Shown one piece after another: positions 1 to 10,914 of a DNA stretch of 64,000 nt. Under the pieces are notes generated by a model, which had not been told where the DNA came from, ran no database searches, and was given only the letters and a program-made list of their open reading frames with translations. How positions within the stretch are numbered: position 1 is the first letter of the stretch; each line of letters begins with the position of its first letter. Made by a program: the position numbers and the translations under genes. Source of the stretch: Polytrichum commune. Lineage: Eukaryota > Streptophyta > Polytrichopsida > Polytrichales > Polytrichaceae. The stretch is taken from positions 32,704,440-32,768,439 of the forward strand of contig OX485807.1 of the NCBI GenBank assembly GCA_950295325.1, in the 5' to 3' direction.

Positions 1-1404
1 TGAAGGGTTTTCTTAATTTCATCTACAACGGCTACGATTGACCTAAACACTTCCCTTCATCAACATTCCTTGTTCTAAAGTTTGTCTTTTACTTGTATGT
101 CATGGTTTTGCTTGGCAACAATTTTTGCTTTGTTGACACTGTTGAAGTTATTTGATTCTATTTTGTTGGATCCCAATGAATGTCACTTGCATTATTGTGA
201 TTTTAGGCACTATTTGAATGTTATTTCTTTCTTTTGGAAACTCAACGAATTAATTTCCCATAAATTTATGCACCTTTGTGTCATAACACTTTCTAATGTC
301 AAATTCTAGTAACTACGAGATTCCCATCCACGTTCTTTTTCTATCTCCTTGAATGCCGTGTGGCACCCTCATGCGGGGCATAGGGTTACAATATTGGTGA
401 ATGAGATAAAGTGCCCCAACAAACCACCTTGAGACCCCCAAGTACATTATGGTTAAACAAATCGCATTGGCAAAGACGTCTACAAATGTGAAGATTCTCA
501 AAATTCTTGACAACAAACAAAAGTTTTCTTTTGGAGTGGTAGATGTTATGAAAAGTAACAACTGTTCCTTTCGTAACATGATTCAACCATGCGAATCAGT
601 TCCATGACCTTGGAACATGTCAATCATATTTCATGGACCCCAAACAAAGGAAGAATACTCGTTTACTATTCGTATGTTCAAGCTGAACTTGGAAATTTGG
701 GTGGAGTTATGTTCTCGGCACTATGCACAAGCTATATTGTTCATCCCAAGAATATTCACAAGAAACAATGTCCATCCTAGTATTATTCCCTACAAATCCT
801 ATTCGTAGCAACACTACCATTGAAAATGCCGACATTGTTCACAATATTCTTACTATTCAAACTAGCATAATATATAGCATCACTATAAGGTAGGCTTTCA
901 AGGTGTGTTTCTTGGCAATGAGTGGACACCATGTCATTAGCTCCGGGTTGGTTGGAAGTTAATGTTAATTCCACATTATATGGTCCAAGTTTGATTCACG
1001 TGACGCTCATTTGAACCCACCCTACAATGAATGGGGGAGAATTGATCACTAATTACAGATGAATCATTTGAGTTTGAGAAATAACTACACTAAATGGGAT
1101 TTTTAGTATTTGATACATTAAATATGAATGCATACACTAAATATCAATAACCCTATGAAAGTAAGTAACATGAAATGTAAACTCAAACACTAAATATCAA
1201 CTATGGTAATATGTGGAAGTTACATGTATGAATTTAGTGTTAGTAAGGACATGGAAAAAATGTTAACAATGATAAGAGGAGAATTCCAGCACGTCTTCTA
1301 GCATATCTTCTAACACTGATTTTCAAAGAATAAAAAACTAGTGTTGAGCAGGGTAGGGTGGTAATAACATTATATATCATCAAACACTAAATATCCTATT
1401 AAGT
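1..1404. other. intergenic, no gene recognised
   Basis: AT-rich sequence with only short, unconvincing open frames on both strands. The part from about 1080 contains degenerate pieces of the 'actaaat...atttagtg' motif that forms the termini of the TA-flanked MITE family seen at 2690, 5843 and 32338, so this is probably decayed MITE sequence. No domain or RNA gene was recognised. Confidence 0.5.
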
Positions 1405-1407
1405 ATA

Positions 1408-1572
1408 GTTGAAGTTCAAGATTGCAAGGAAATCGCCGGTCATTTTAGAGGAATTTATTTAATACACCTCAAATCATTAAAGAAAAACCGAAAGATGTCA
1501 ACATGTAACTGGTTGGCTTTGGAAACATGAAGATCTCAACCGATTTCACTCAATAACCTCCCCGGACACTGC
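1408..1572 (-). repeat. dispersed ~200-bp repeat family F, copy 1
   Basis: Reverse-complement relative of 9641-9838 and 43311-43530. Shared landmarks, in order on the reverse strand, are 'gtccggggag', 'tggaaac', 'aaccagttacatgt' and 'aatttatt' blocks, then a region matching 'gaacttcaa'. A fourth partial copy lies at 54990-55085. No termini or coding capacity were recognised; it may be a fragment of a larger element. Confidence 0.5.
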
Positions 1573-1635
1573 CACCCTAGTTGCCAAATCTCATTTTAAA
1601 CTACCAAGGCCATAATACCTTGCAACACGACATCA

Positions 1636-2055
1636 TTGACATGGGACTTCGACGTTTTTTTAATGTTGTTATGTGGCTATAGTGGACACTTTCTTGGTGG
1701 GGACTCAACTAGAAACCCATATCCTCGCTACATTTTGGTTGGAGGGGGAGTTGTGAGCGCATCGTTTGCGTTATTAGTTGATTCAATGTTCTCGGGAGGA
1801 TTGAATAATAATAATATACAACATCGGGCAATTCGATGTGAATTTGAGTCCGTTGGCTTGACCCTGCTCAAGGATCCCTTTGGCGCAGGGTGGAGTTTAC
1901 TGCCTACCTTGCGGTGGGTGGGCTTTTGGTATTTCCGTCAAGTAGAGAGAAGACTTCACAGCTGGGAAATGAACCACCAGCCCCTCCGTTCGGATTTGCT
2001 TACCTCTCCACTGACATCCAGTAGTTTAGGGTCATCTCGGACCAGGGAGGCTTGA
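1636..2055 (+). other. unassigned 139-codon open frame in GC-richer island
   Basis: An ATG-initiated frame of 139 codons stands out because this stretch is visibly richer in G+C than its AT-rich surroundings. The conceptual product has a hydrophobic, Gly-rich first half and a Trp/Leu-rich second half, with no motif I recognise. It may be an insert from another source (for example organellar DNA), part of a repeat, or chance. No promoter, splice sites or homologue can be named, so it is not called a gene. Confidence 0.2.
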
Positions 2056-2185
2056 TGAGAAATCTTATGAATATTATGACATGTAACATGTCAATTCTAC
2101 AGTCATTTTTTTATTTTATTCTTATATCAAGGTATGTGAGGCTAAAAATAAAATAAAATAGTTATCAATGTATGGTGACGTTGCC

Positions 2186-2392
2186 ACATCATTTATGGTA
2201 TTTAGTGTCACTTACTAATTTGGAATTACACATTGCTGTAACATTCTATTGGTAATGTAATATTTTTACCAAGTGGAGATGTCATTGTTAACAACCAATT
2301 TGACCTATGTTGATAAAAAATGAGATACATAGTAAAACGTTAAAGCACAATGTAATTCCAAATAGTAAGTGACATGAAATACCATAAACGGT
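2186..2392. repeat. foldback MITE-like inverted repeat
   Basis: Two arms of about 50 bp, 2186-2235 and 2344-2392, are near-perfect reverse complements. Both contain 'tatggtattt' and 'gtcacttacta', followed by 'tttggaattaca'. About 108 bp of loop separates them. The 'tatttagtgtcac' core resembles the termini of the MITEs at 5843 and 32338, so it is probably a short derivative of that family. Confidence 0.6.
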
Positions 2393-2689
2393 GTAGTTTT
2401 ACATTTTCAAACAAAGAGACTTGCTACATTCAAGAAAGATTTCAACCACTTTTGGATGGGTGTTTGTTTGGACTCATGCCCCCTTATATGCCACGGTAAA
2501 CCTATCGCACTAGAATCTATAGGTAATGAATGAAATCAATCTAACTAACTCAAGCTTTTAACCCTTGCCATGCTCGGGCCATGACATTTGACCCAAGCAT
2601 TAGCACATCTTTGAAAGGAACAAAAACAATCACTCAAGTTGGTAACACAATTCTACAACAAGTAAAACATCCACATTGTGAATCTACAC

Positions 2690-3482
2690 CACATAATGTA
2701 TTGAGTGTCACAAATTCTATTAGTCTTGCTAATTGCAAATTGCCCGTAAAGTGTTACGAACACCAAACGTTCAAATTATTTGGCTTTCCCTGTAATTTTT
2801 TTTGGAAACTATAGATGTATATGTTGTAATTGCTATTGCTTACTAAGTGAACTTTCATCCAAATTTCAATCATCCATGACAATATTTTTTTACCTTAGCA
2901 CCATAGTTGGTTCATGAAAAAATAAGTCCCAAAAAAAACCCCTTAAAAACCATAAATTATGAGCCCAGTCAAACAAATAAGTGAAAACTTACATTAGGAA
3001 AAAACGAACACTAATGGACCTTACCGGAAAAGGTATTGTTGGACATTACCATAAATAGGTACTAATGGACTTTACCATAAAAAAAAATTTAATTTCTCTA
3101 ATCATATGGTAGATGCAATTTCTAGCTAACGAACCTTATTTTTCAAAAATAAATAAATTGTTTCGAGGTGCACGAACCAACTATGGTGATACATTACATG
3201 ATTGTTGGGATGTTGAATATGCCATACTTGTGAAGTTGGGATGACAATGTTTATATACTTATTTATAAGAAGTGCCGTTAGAAAAGTTACAGCAATGGCA
3301 TAAAATACCATAAAATACCATATGACACCTCCTGAGAGGGAGGAACTACCCCTACAGTGACGCTTGGTCAAACATGATCACGGTAGAGTAGAATGAGCTC
3401 CCATTCACGTCAGGGTAAAAGAAACCTCGACGTTGTCTTTATTTTAGTTATTACCATATGACACTAAATACAACATTTAGTG
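2690..3482 (+). mobile_element. diverged long copy of TA-flanked MITE family E
   Basis: The left part aligns by eye with the start of the element at 5843, with the shared blocks 'gagtgtcac', 'cttgctaatt', 'tgtaattttttt' and 'catccaaatttcaatcatcc'. The right end carries the family's terminal palindrome 'cactaaat...atttagtg' followed by TA (3483-3484). It is about 420 bp longer than the other two copies because of extra internal sequence, including several 'actaatggac' / 'ttaccata' repeats around 3010-3080. No transposase is visible. The left terminus is degraded. Confidence 0.55.
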
Positions 3483-3520
3483 TAGTTTAACAGGGTTGGG
3501 TTTGCACCCAATTACACTTA

Positions 3521-3874
3521 GGGCCGGTTTACACTACGGTGGAGAAGGCCTCCGGTCGGTCAAGAATGCTTGGCCAAGACATGGTTATATGAGGCAAATG
3601 GTGGATGTGCTGGAGAAGAATTAAAGGCAATAAAATATTTTTATTGAGTTGGGCTTCTCCGGCCTCTTGAGGCCGGAGAAGCCCAACTCCAAAAAGTGCC
3701 GCCATGTAGGCGGCCATGTCATTTTATCATCCATGAGAAAAGTTCACCACCATTGTTTTCTTCACCTAGTGTAAACACCCACCGGTCAAGAGTTGCATTT
3801 TCGACCAATCACAATTGAGAAACGCCCTTTTTTTCATGACCGGTGGACTTCTCCACTGTAGTGTAAACCAGCCC
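3521..3874 (+). mobile_element. Harbinger-like MITE A (deletion derivative)
   Basis: 354 bp with terminal inverted repeats starting GGGCCGGTTTACACTAC at the left and GGGCTGGTTTACACTAC at the right (as reverse complement). It is the reverse complement of the ends of the element at 4102-5245 and lacks about 790 bp of its interior. The deletion joins 'aataaaaat' to 'attttattgcc'. Flanking trinucleotides are TTA and TGA, of the T-N-A form expected for PIF/Harbinger target duplications but not identical. An almost perfect 44-bp palindrome lies at 3646-3689. Confidence 0.8.
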
Positions 3875-4101
3875 TGAGTTGATAGTCTCAACACTTCATT
3901 ATGTCGCTTCTTTCAATACAAAATTGGCAGTTTTCAATGTTTTCCATTGTATTTAGGTTTTGTTTTTATACGACTTCCATTGACCATAGCCGCCTTTTTC
4001 GTGATCCATTGACCCGATGACATTCACAATTGATTACACTAATCTAGGATGGGTTGGTGAAGAATAAAACCCCGCACCTTTGCACAAGGACAAGGGACTA
4101 A
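3875..4101. other. spacer between two inverted Harbinger-like elements
   Basis: Unremarkable 227-bp AT-rich spacer. It would form the loop if the inverted elements on either side (3521-3874 and 4102-5245) were transcribed together. Confidence 0.5.
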
Positions 4102-5245
4102 GGGCTGGTTTACACTACGGTGGAGAAGTCCACCGGTCATGAAAAAAAGGGCGTTTCTCAATTGTGATTGGTTGAAAATGCAACTCTTGACCGGTGGGTG
4201 TTTACACTAGGTGAAGAAAACAATGGTGGTGAACTTTTCTCATGGATGATAAAATGACATGGCCGCCTACATGGCGGCACTTTTTGGAGTTGGGCTTCTC
4301 CGGCCTCTTGAGGCCGGAGAAGCCCAACTCAATAAAAATTTAATTTTCAAAAACAGATATGGACCGTAGATTTCACCGTACACTCTATTGGAATACAAAG
4401 TCTTAATTTTGTATCTTTCTTGCTCAACATGGGTCCAAGCAAATGACATAAATAAATAAAAGTAGGCTTACTCACCCGTACACGATCTTTGAACATTTTT
4501 GCATTATATGATCCAAGAAGAAATTGTGACACATATCCACTTGGCTGGTCAAATTTCCACACCACCCTCTCCTTGCTCCCAAACAAAAAATATGCCATCA
4601 TCATAATTGAAGCATTATGGTGATACATGATGGTTTTTTGTATCGCCATAGTTGAAACGATAAAATACTTCAAAACCATAAAGATCTTAAGAGAGCATAA
4701 AATCTCTCTTCTTCGATTATCCATGATTGAAGATCAAAGATAAGAAGAGAGAAATTGATGAGGATGATTAAGAGGAGAACATGTCTTAAATAATACCAAA
4801 GAGCAGTGCTTTGTCCAATGTGTATGGGTTTTCCCCTCTTCATTCTTAAACACCCAAGGAGACATTTATTTCCTACATGGGCCAAACTTGACAATTGGCA
4901 ATTTGGCAATTTTCATTATCTTTTGAATAAAATTGAACATTATATTACACAATTCTTATGAACACAATTCTTGTTGAAATCTTTTGATACAATGTGAATG
5001 TAGAGAATTATGGTTTTTTATCACAAAAAATCTTCACCATTAGGTGAACTTCTCTTCACCGGTGGACTTCTCCGCTAAACTTCTCCTCTAGGTGTTTAGA
5101 CTTCAACCGGTCAAGACTCCTTAAGAAATATTTTATTGCCTTTAATTCTTCTCCGGCACATCCACCATTTGCCTCATATAACCATGTCTTGGCCAAGCAT
5201 TCTTGACCGACCGGAGGCCTTCTCCACCGTAGTGTAAACCGGCCC
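4102..5245 (-). mobile_element. PIF/Harbinger-like transposon B with transposase remnant
   Basis: 1144 bp bounded by terminal inverted repeats GGGCTGGTTTACACTACGG (left) and GGGCCGGTTTACACTACGG (right, reverse complement), with flanking trinucleotides TAA and TCA. It contains the 44-bp palindrome at 4287-4330 that also occurs in element A. The interior holds a partial transposase reading frame on the minus strand (4347-4724). The 3-bp, T-N-A-like target and the transposase remnant both point to PIF/Harbinger. Confidence 0.8.
4347..4724 (-). pseudogene. partial PIF/Harbinger transposase (N-terminal region)
   Basis: A 125-codon frame inside element B. Its second half has the pattern typical of the start of Harbinger-type transposases: FKDRVRVSKPTF, then LCHLLGPMLSKKDT, then LRLCIPIE. 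Family knowledge: this corresponds to the 'R(V/M)SK..F..L...L.P.L.K.DT..R..IP.E' block preceding the DDE nuclease domain. The frame stops soon after that block and no DDE residues are present, so the protein cannot be an active transposase. The N-terminal ~50 residues show no recognisable feature. Confidence 0.6.
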
Positions 5246-5248
5246 TCA

Positions 5249-5842
5249 CTCTCAAAGATTGATAGGTCTTAATCCACGTCGAGAGGCCATGGGATTGAAT
5301 GGCCAAACTTTCTTGAGAGTCCAACAAAGCGGGTTGAAAATAACCAATAAAATATTGGAATTGGAGCCTTTAGCCGGCATAGTGTGAAGCTTCCAAAGTC
5401 GGAAGGAAGAAGGAGCATCCCACTTTATTCCCTGTCAAAAACAACCCCTCCAATCTAACGGCCAAGATCTTGTCAATTTTGATTTTGATTTTGATTTTTT
5501 TTTAATGAGAAAAAAACGATGGCCTCTCAACCATAGTTTGGAATTCCATTCATCTCATACCCAAACTTCTTTTGAGAGTCCATTTTCTTGGTCAAAAAAT
5601 ATTGCCATGTAGACATTTTGGAGAGTGATGGCCTTTGGACTTTGGCCTCTTGTGTTAAGGGTCGAGAGGCTAAATTCTTGGGTTCTTGCAATTTGATTGG
5701 TGGAAATCGACGGCCTCTGGACCTTCGGCCATAGAGTGAAGTGGGCTTAAGGCTCCCTTGAGGTTTGGAGTGCATGGAAATATATATTTGAACTATATAG
5801 GTGATGTCATTTACGACTCACCATATATCAAACATGAAACTA
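5249..5842. other. intergenic, internally repeated, no gene
   Basis: Contains two similar passages with 'gagagtcca' preceded by 'aaacttc'/'aaactttc' (around 5305-5325 and 5563-5583) and several 'ggcctct' blocks. This suggests an old, undefined repeat. No convincing coding frame. Confidence 0.4.
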
Positions 5843-6215
5843 CACTAAATATGATATTTAGTGTCACCATTTCTAGTTGCCTTGCTAATTACTAATTGTA
5901 AACTACGGTATAATTTCACCAACACTAAATGTCAACTCAACATTATTTGTTATTCCTTGTAATTTTTTGGGGGATTACAAGTTTAAAATGTTGCAATTAT
6001 TGTCACTTACTAAACAATTTCGCATCCAAATTTCAATCATCCATGACACTATTTCATTACAAGTTGCTGACATGGAGAAGGTAGGGTTTTGGGCCAATGG
6101 ATGAACTCATCCATCATCCATAGCAATATTTGTAAATTTAGTCATAAGAAGTGGCATTTGAAAAGTTACGGTAGTCACATTAAATACCATATGACACTAA
6201 ATATCATATTTAGTG
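5843..6215 (+). mobile_element. TA-flanked MITE, family E, complete copy
   Basis: 373 bp. Both ends carry the self-complementary terminus CACTAAATATGATATTTAGTG (left) and its equivalent at the right, each directly followed outside by TA (5841-5842 and 6216-6217), as for Tc1/mariner-type (Stowaway-like) insertions. A second copy of nearly the same length, inverted, is at 32338-32709, and a longer diverged one is at 2690-3482. There is no coding capacity. Confidence 0.75.
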
Positions 6216-6217
6216 TA

Positions 6218-9200
6218 CCATATTTGTCTTTGAACTCGAATGATTAAACCACTAGGTGTATGTAATTAGAGCTTAAACAAGCTTCTAATGCGTCAATCTC
6301 TTCAAGTACACAACATTTTTGAGGTTTTGTTTAAGTTTGTATTCTCACACCATTGTGCATATACCTATCGTCCATTGGAGACCATTGGATCGAGGTTGTA
6401 TATTGCTAATTCACATCCATTGGAACTTATCCATTGAAGCCCATATTCTACCCTAATATCATTCCCTTGATGAGAAGCTCTTGATTGGATTTCTAAATGA
6501 CGTGGACATGTGACTACGAAATAAGATCCCTTATATGTGAAACAATCACAAAGAAAAAACAAAGGTACATGTATTAATGATACATTGGATACTCATGTCT
6601 TTATAGTATGATTTTAATTTTCATGTAATGAATAGGTAATTTATGTCTCAACTACATGAAATATAACTCAAAATATACACAAAATATAACACAAAATATG
6701 ACTAATAAATTGAAAGGTCTTCATTACCATTTTCATGCTCACCTTCCAATGAGAAAGTTGTTGAAGTGTTATTCATCCATAAGATGGTCATGGAATGTAG
6801 ATCACAACACTCTTATGTTACTTTGATCTTATAATATACGTTGTTGAAGCTAGGACAACAATAACACCTAGATTTGCCATCATAGGATTAGTTGATTCAT
6901 AAGTTTACTTTGACCCATTTGGTTTTTGATATTAACGTAACAATATCTCCACATGCAAAGAGTGAGCCATTAGGCCACCTCACAACACTTGCAAAGTTTC
7001 AAAATATGTGAAATCATCAAAATCCTACTTCAATCACTACCAAACCCTTGAATTTCTATGAGCTCTCCCAATTGCGCACGTGATCTTGAAGGAAAACGTA
7101 CCTCCATGCCAGGCCAATGATAAAACATCAAGGTCTTAGCTTTATTTTGGTGTCCAAACTAGTACCCACAAGTTTGTGGTGATAGAAAAAAATCGCGCTT
7201 TGGAAAATCCTTGAAACCTAACGTGAATGAACCAATGACAACCAATGACATGGGGTGTTGACCAAATCCAAAAATGGATGTAAAACCATTTGGATGACAT
7301 TAGCACATGCATTGTCAAAAAAAATCACTAATCCTTAGGAGAGAGAGAGAGCTGCGTAATCTTGTCTTGATTAGAACTCATATCATAATAAGATATGTCA
7401 TCGCTATTGTAGAGTCGAGTAAGTAGTGACAACATACATCCCTTGTTTAGAAGGGTCTTGATAATCACGTACTCAATTATTTTTTGCTTAGCAACGTGTT
7501 AAATCAACCTCAGGGGTGACAACCATTGCTAATATTTCATGTCATCTCTTATTGTAAACACCACGGTTATCATGAACTAAATCATTTGGACAAAAATCAT
7601 TATTAATTATGCACGCCATGTTTGGTTATCAATATTCACAATAATCATATGGTTTCAATCGTGCATTATAAAGACGGAATAAGCTTCGCAATCCAAAACA
7701 ACTGCTCGAACATATACTCAAATAGATTACATCCAAATCTCAATCGCACCACTAGATCCATACCAATCCCAAATATAGGTTATTGTCGCTATACAAAAGT
7801 GATTCACGATAGTCTTCTTTTGTAGTCATTGCAACGAGGGTTAACATGTTGCCGTCCTTGTCAGAATATATCTGACCGGTCTTTCGACTTTTAAAGTCGT
7901 TTTTATTCTGGCTTGTTTATTCGACATAGACTAATTGTAGCTACAAAGCTGTGTGTTTATCACACACCAAGAATCAATCAGAATATAGAGAGGAATGAGA
8001 TTGTAAAACAAGAAAAACAAACTCTAGTGTAATATCTCAGACTCAAAGAATGATGTCTTGGGAATTTGAAAAAAGTGGACAAATCTTCGGAAGGCATACA
8101 ACACTTGTAGAAGAAATCCTCACTTGTGCCCATGCTCCCCAAGAATACCACAAAGGATGTTAGTAGAGCATACATCAAATGTTATCATACCTCTTACTTG
8201 TTATCGATGTCAACAAGGCTTTACCCCATTTTCACAGGTAGGTAGTATAGAATCATACCCCATCCTTGATAACAAACATTTTATCTCATTGAAAGTCACA
8301 AATAATCAATCATCTTCAGCAAACATTTGTTAGTTCAAGCTCATGGCTACTTTATCTGAAGTAGATTATTTGTATTCACTGCTCATAATCCCACCTTATA
8401 CTTGTCCGTGCTAGAGCCAAATTTGCTCATCCTACTAACTTGTTTAGTACTTGTGGCCAATCTATAAGCAATTGCGAGGATCGCGTTCCTTTGTAAACGC
8501 ATGGCTGCTTCCTAGTACAAATTGTGTGGAGTTCTGGAGTCTGTCAGAGCTAGAGTTCCCGAGAGCTCTTCAACACCTTCTCCTCGGTATAGGCTTCTTC
8601 ATTTATTCCTTTTTATTTTGGTTCTTGATTTTTGGGCATCTCGTAGGCATGTCACAAAAAAGATTCCGAGAGAGAGAGAGAGCGTGAATGATGGACACTT
8701 CATCTTGATCGTAGCTGCAAGCTTGTATACATCAAGAGAATAACAAAACCTCCCCTTCATGAATATAATGTGTGCTAATGCATATGCTCACATTAGTTCA
8801 TATGTGTGATGAAGAGCGCCTCCCCCTTTGTATTGATTGGCATTATTAAAATTATACCTATTAGAGGAAAGTTGTAAGCATCATATGATATTGACGTAAT
8901 CAAACACTCATTGAAAGAAGAAGAGAAACGAGGAACTTATGAAGTAAAGAGAATAACCAATCATGAATTTAAGTTCAAGATATTGGAGGTGATCAAATTA
9001 TTTGAGATGAATTGTCCACAAACTTATAAGGGTCAAGTTTTTCAAACCTTGGACAACTAGCCAACTAATTCAACATTAGTTAACTAGTTGCCTTTTATAA
9101 CTATATATAGTTGTTCGCGGTTTGATGTGACAATAAATGTAGTTAACTATAAATGTTCTAAATATGGTCTACCAAAAACTATAGTTAATTATTATTATTA

Positions 9201-9640
9201 TATATATAATAGTTAATTAAAGTTGAGCGCAACTTGTTCACATAATTTTGTTGTAGTGTTGTAGTGTCACTAGAGTGTTATTTGTGTTGGTGGTGTACAT
9301 GGAGGTTGTTCTAGACCTTACCATTATGAGTGATCATATAAAGGCATTCCTTGATGATCCTTAGTGACCCGAGCATATTGAAGACCCTCAACTGTAGCAA
9401 ATCAAGAGGTGAACTTCTTCAAATATATAATAATACTTGGAAGTTTGTCTAATAACTATAGTTATTCTTGAATTTGGTCTTAAATGTTTCTAGTTAAGTA
9501 TAGTTGTTCCCTAATGTAGTTAATTATAAATATTTTAACAGTTGTCCAAGGTCTGAAGTTTTTACAATGGATGAATGAGAAGTATGCTTGTATGCAATAA
9601 GTCCCTCTCTCTGGCTAAGCCAACAACCCTAACGCAGAAA
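6218..9640. other. intergenic, no gene recognised
   Basis: About 3.4 kb of AT-rich sequence with short open frames only. It includes small GA tracts (7340-7352, 8668-8680) and a very AT-rich stretch at 9050-9210. Faint similarity to Copia-type polyprotein around 7620-7830 and 8120-8200 was considered but is too weak to annotate. Confidence 0.5.
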
Positions 9641-9838
9641 GCACTGTCCGGGGAGATTTTTCAACATAATCGCTCAAATTCCTAGTGTTTCCAAATCCAA
9701 CCGGTTACATGTTGCGATTCTTTTGGATATTCTTTATTAATTAGAGGTATATTCCACATATTCCTTTAAAATGATGGGAAATTTTCATGAAGTTGTGAAC
9801 TTCAATCACTTCATCTGTAACTAGCGATTGTGGGGAAG
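9641..9838 (+). repeat. dispersed ~200-bp repeat family F, copy 2
   Basis: Direct-orientation partner of 43311-43530. Shared blocks are 'ggggagattttt', 'cctagtgtttccaa', 'ccaaccggttacatgtt', 'tctttattaatt' and a 3' portion ending in 'tttgtaactagc' / 'ctgtaactagc'. It lies roughly 200 bp upstream of the CT-rich leader of the DUF1218 gene. Confidence 0.6.
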
Positions 9839-10914
9839 TAAGCAACAACAATGTGAAATACAAGGAGAGGTGATGGATGAATGTAGTTCGTGGGGGATGA
9901 ATGAAGAAGGGAGTACGAACGAACCGATGTCATAATTAACGCTGCACTATAGCCTGGACGACGGAGACGTCGATCAAACCTTCTCTTCACCAACCTTCTA
10001 TTCTGTCTTCGCTTCGCTTCTCTTTTCCTTCCCCTTCCCTTTCTTCGCCATCGCTTGCTCCCCCCCTCTCGTGCATCTCGGCAAACCAAATTAGGTCTAC
10101 TCTCTTTCTCCCCTTTTACGTCGTCTTTCGTCTCCCTTACTCACTGCCTTGGCTTCCTCAATTCTCACTCTCCACGTCCGCCGACACTTCATTTCTGCGC
10201 TACGTAATTGTATGCTGATGTTTGTTCAGGGTTCTCAGGGTTTTCTCGTCGACCTGAAATTGGACTTTCTCTCCACCTTTTCTTTTTAATCTTTTCTCGA
10301 TCTCTCTTTAGCGGCCTCATTTTTTCCTTTCCATGTGCACTCCTCATGTGACATGCATTGGACTCCTAATCATGCATCCTTAATTTCTGTATTGGCCAAT
10401 TGCTGCGCTAAATTAAGTACTGAATGCGGTTTCTGACGATTTCTTGGTGTCGTCAGCGAGGGTTTGGCAGGGTTTCTTTGCCACCTTGTCTTTATCGACA
10501 TTTTTAGTTATCAGGAGTCGGAATATTTCAGAGCAGTGTGAAGTTTCTGTTATATTGTACTTTCTTCTGATGGCTTTTGCATTTTTCCAACGATTCTATT
10601 CCTCTGTTTGGTAGAGAATTTGTCGAGTCTAGCGCTTCGTTTTTTTTTTTTTTTTTTCCTTTCTTTCTCCCCTTACCTTTATATCTTAGGTTTTTCATCG
10701 TCGATTTATACGTTCATGCTTAGCTTCCTGATCTGCGAGATTCTTCAGTTTTTGTATCGGAGTATATATTGTCTTCGGAATTGTGGTTACCCCATAGTCA
10801 CGTAGGGCTGTGGTCGATGGAATTACAAATTTGTAATGAAATCTGTGACATCTAATTTTTTTTGTTACTAAACCCTTGAACATTTGCCTTTTACAGGTAG
10901 CAAAGGGGTTAGCG
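9839..10914 (+). promoter_or_regulatory. promoter and 5' leader of the DUF1218 gene
   Basis: From about 10000 the plus strand turns strongly CT-rich ('ttctcttttccttcccctt...'), which is common around transcription starts of plant genes. A splice acceptor (ttttacag, ending 10896) sits 18 nt before the start codon, so the 5' UTR is probably interrupted by an intron that includes an 18-nt T tract (10640-10657). The exact start site and donor are not resolved from sequence. Confidence 0.45.

Noticed and set aside
7620-8340. Weak resemblance to Copia RNase H (7620-7830) and Copia integrase (8120-8200: SP..PQ...VEH)
   Set aside because: Only a few residues agree, spacing needs indels, and the order RNase H before integrase is opposite to that of Copia polyproteins.
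9811-10089. Minus-strand Arg/Lys-rich 92-codon frame upstream of the DUF1218 gene
   Set aside because: Low-complexity by-product of the CT-rich leader on the plus strand.
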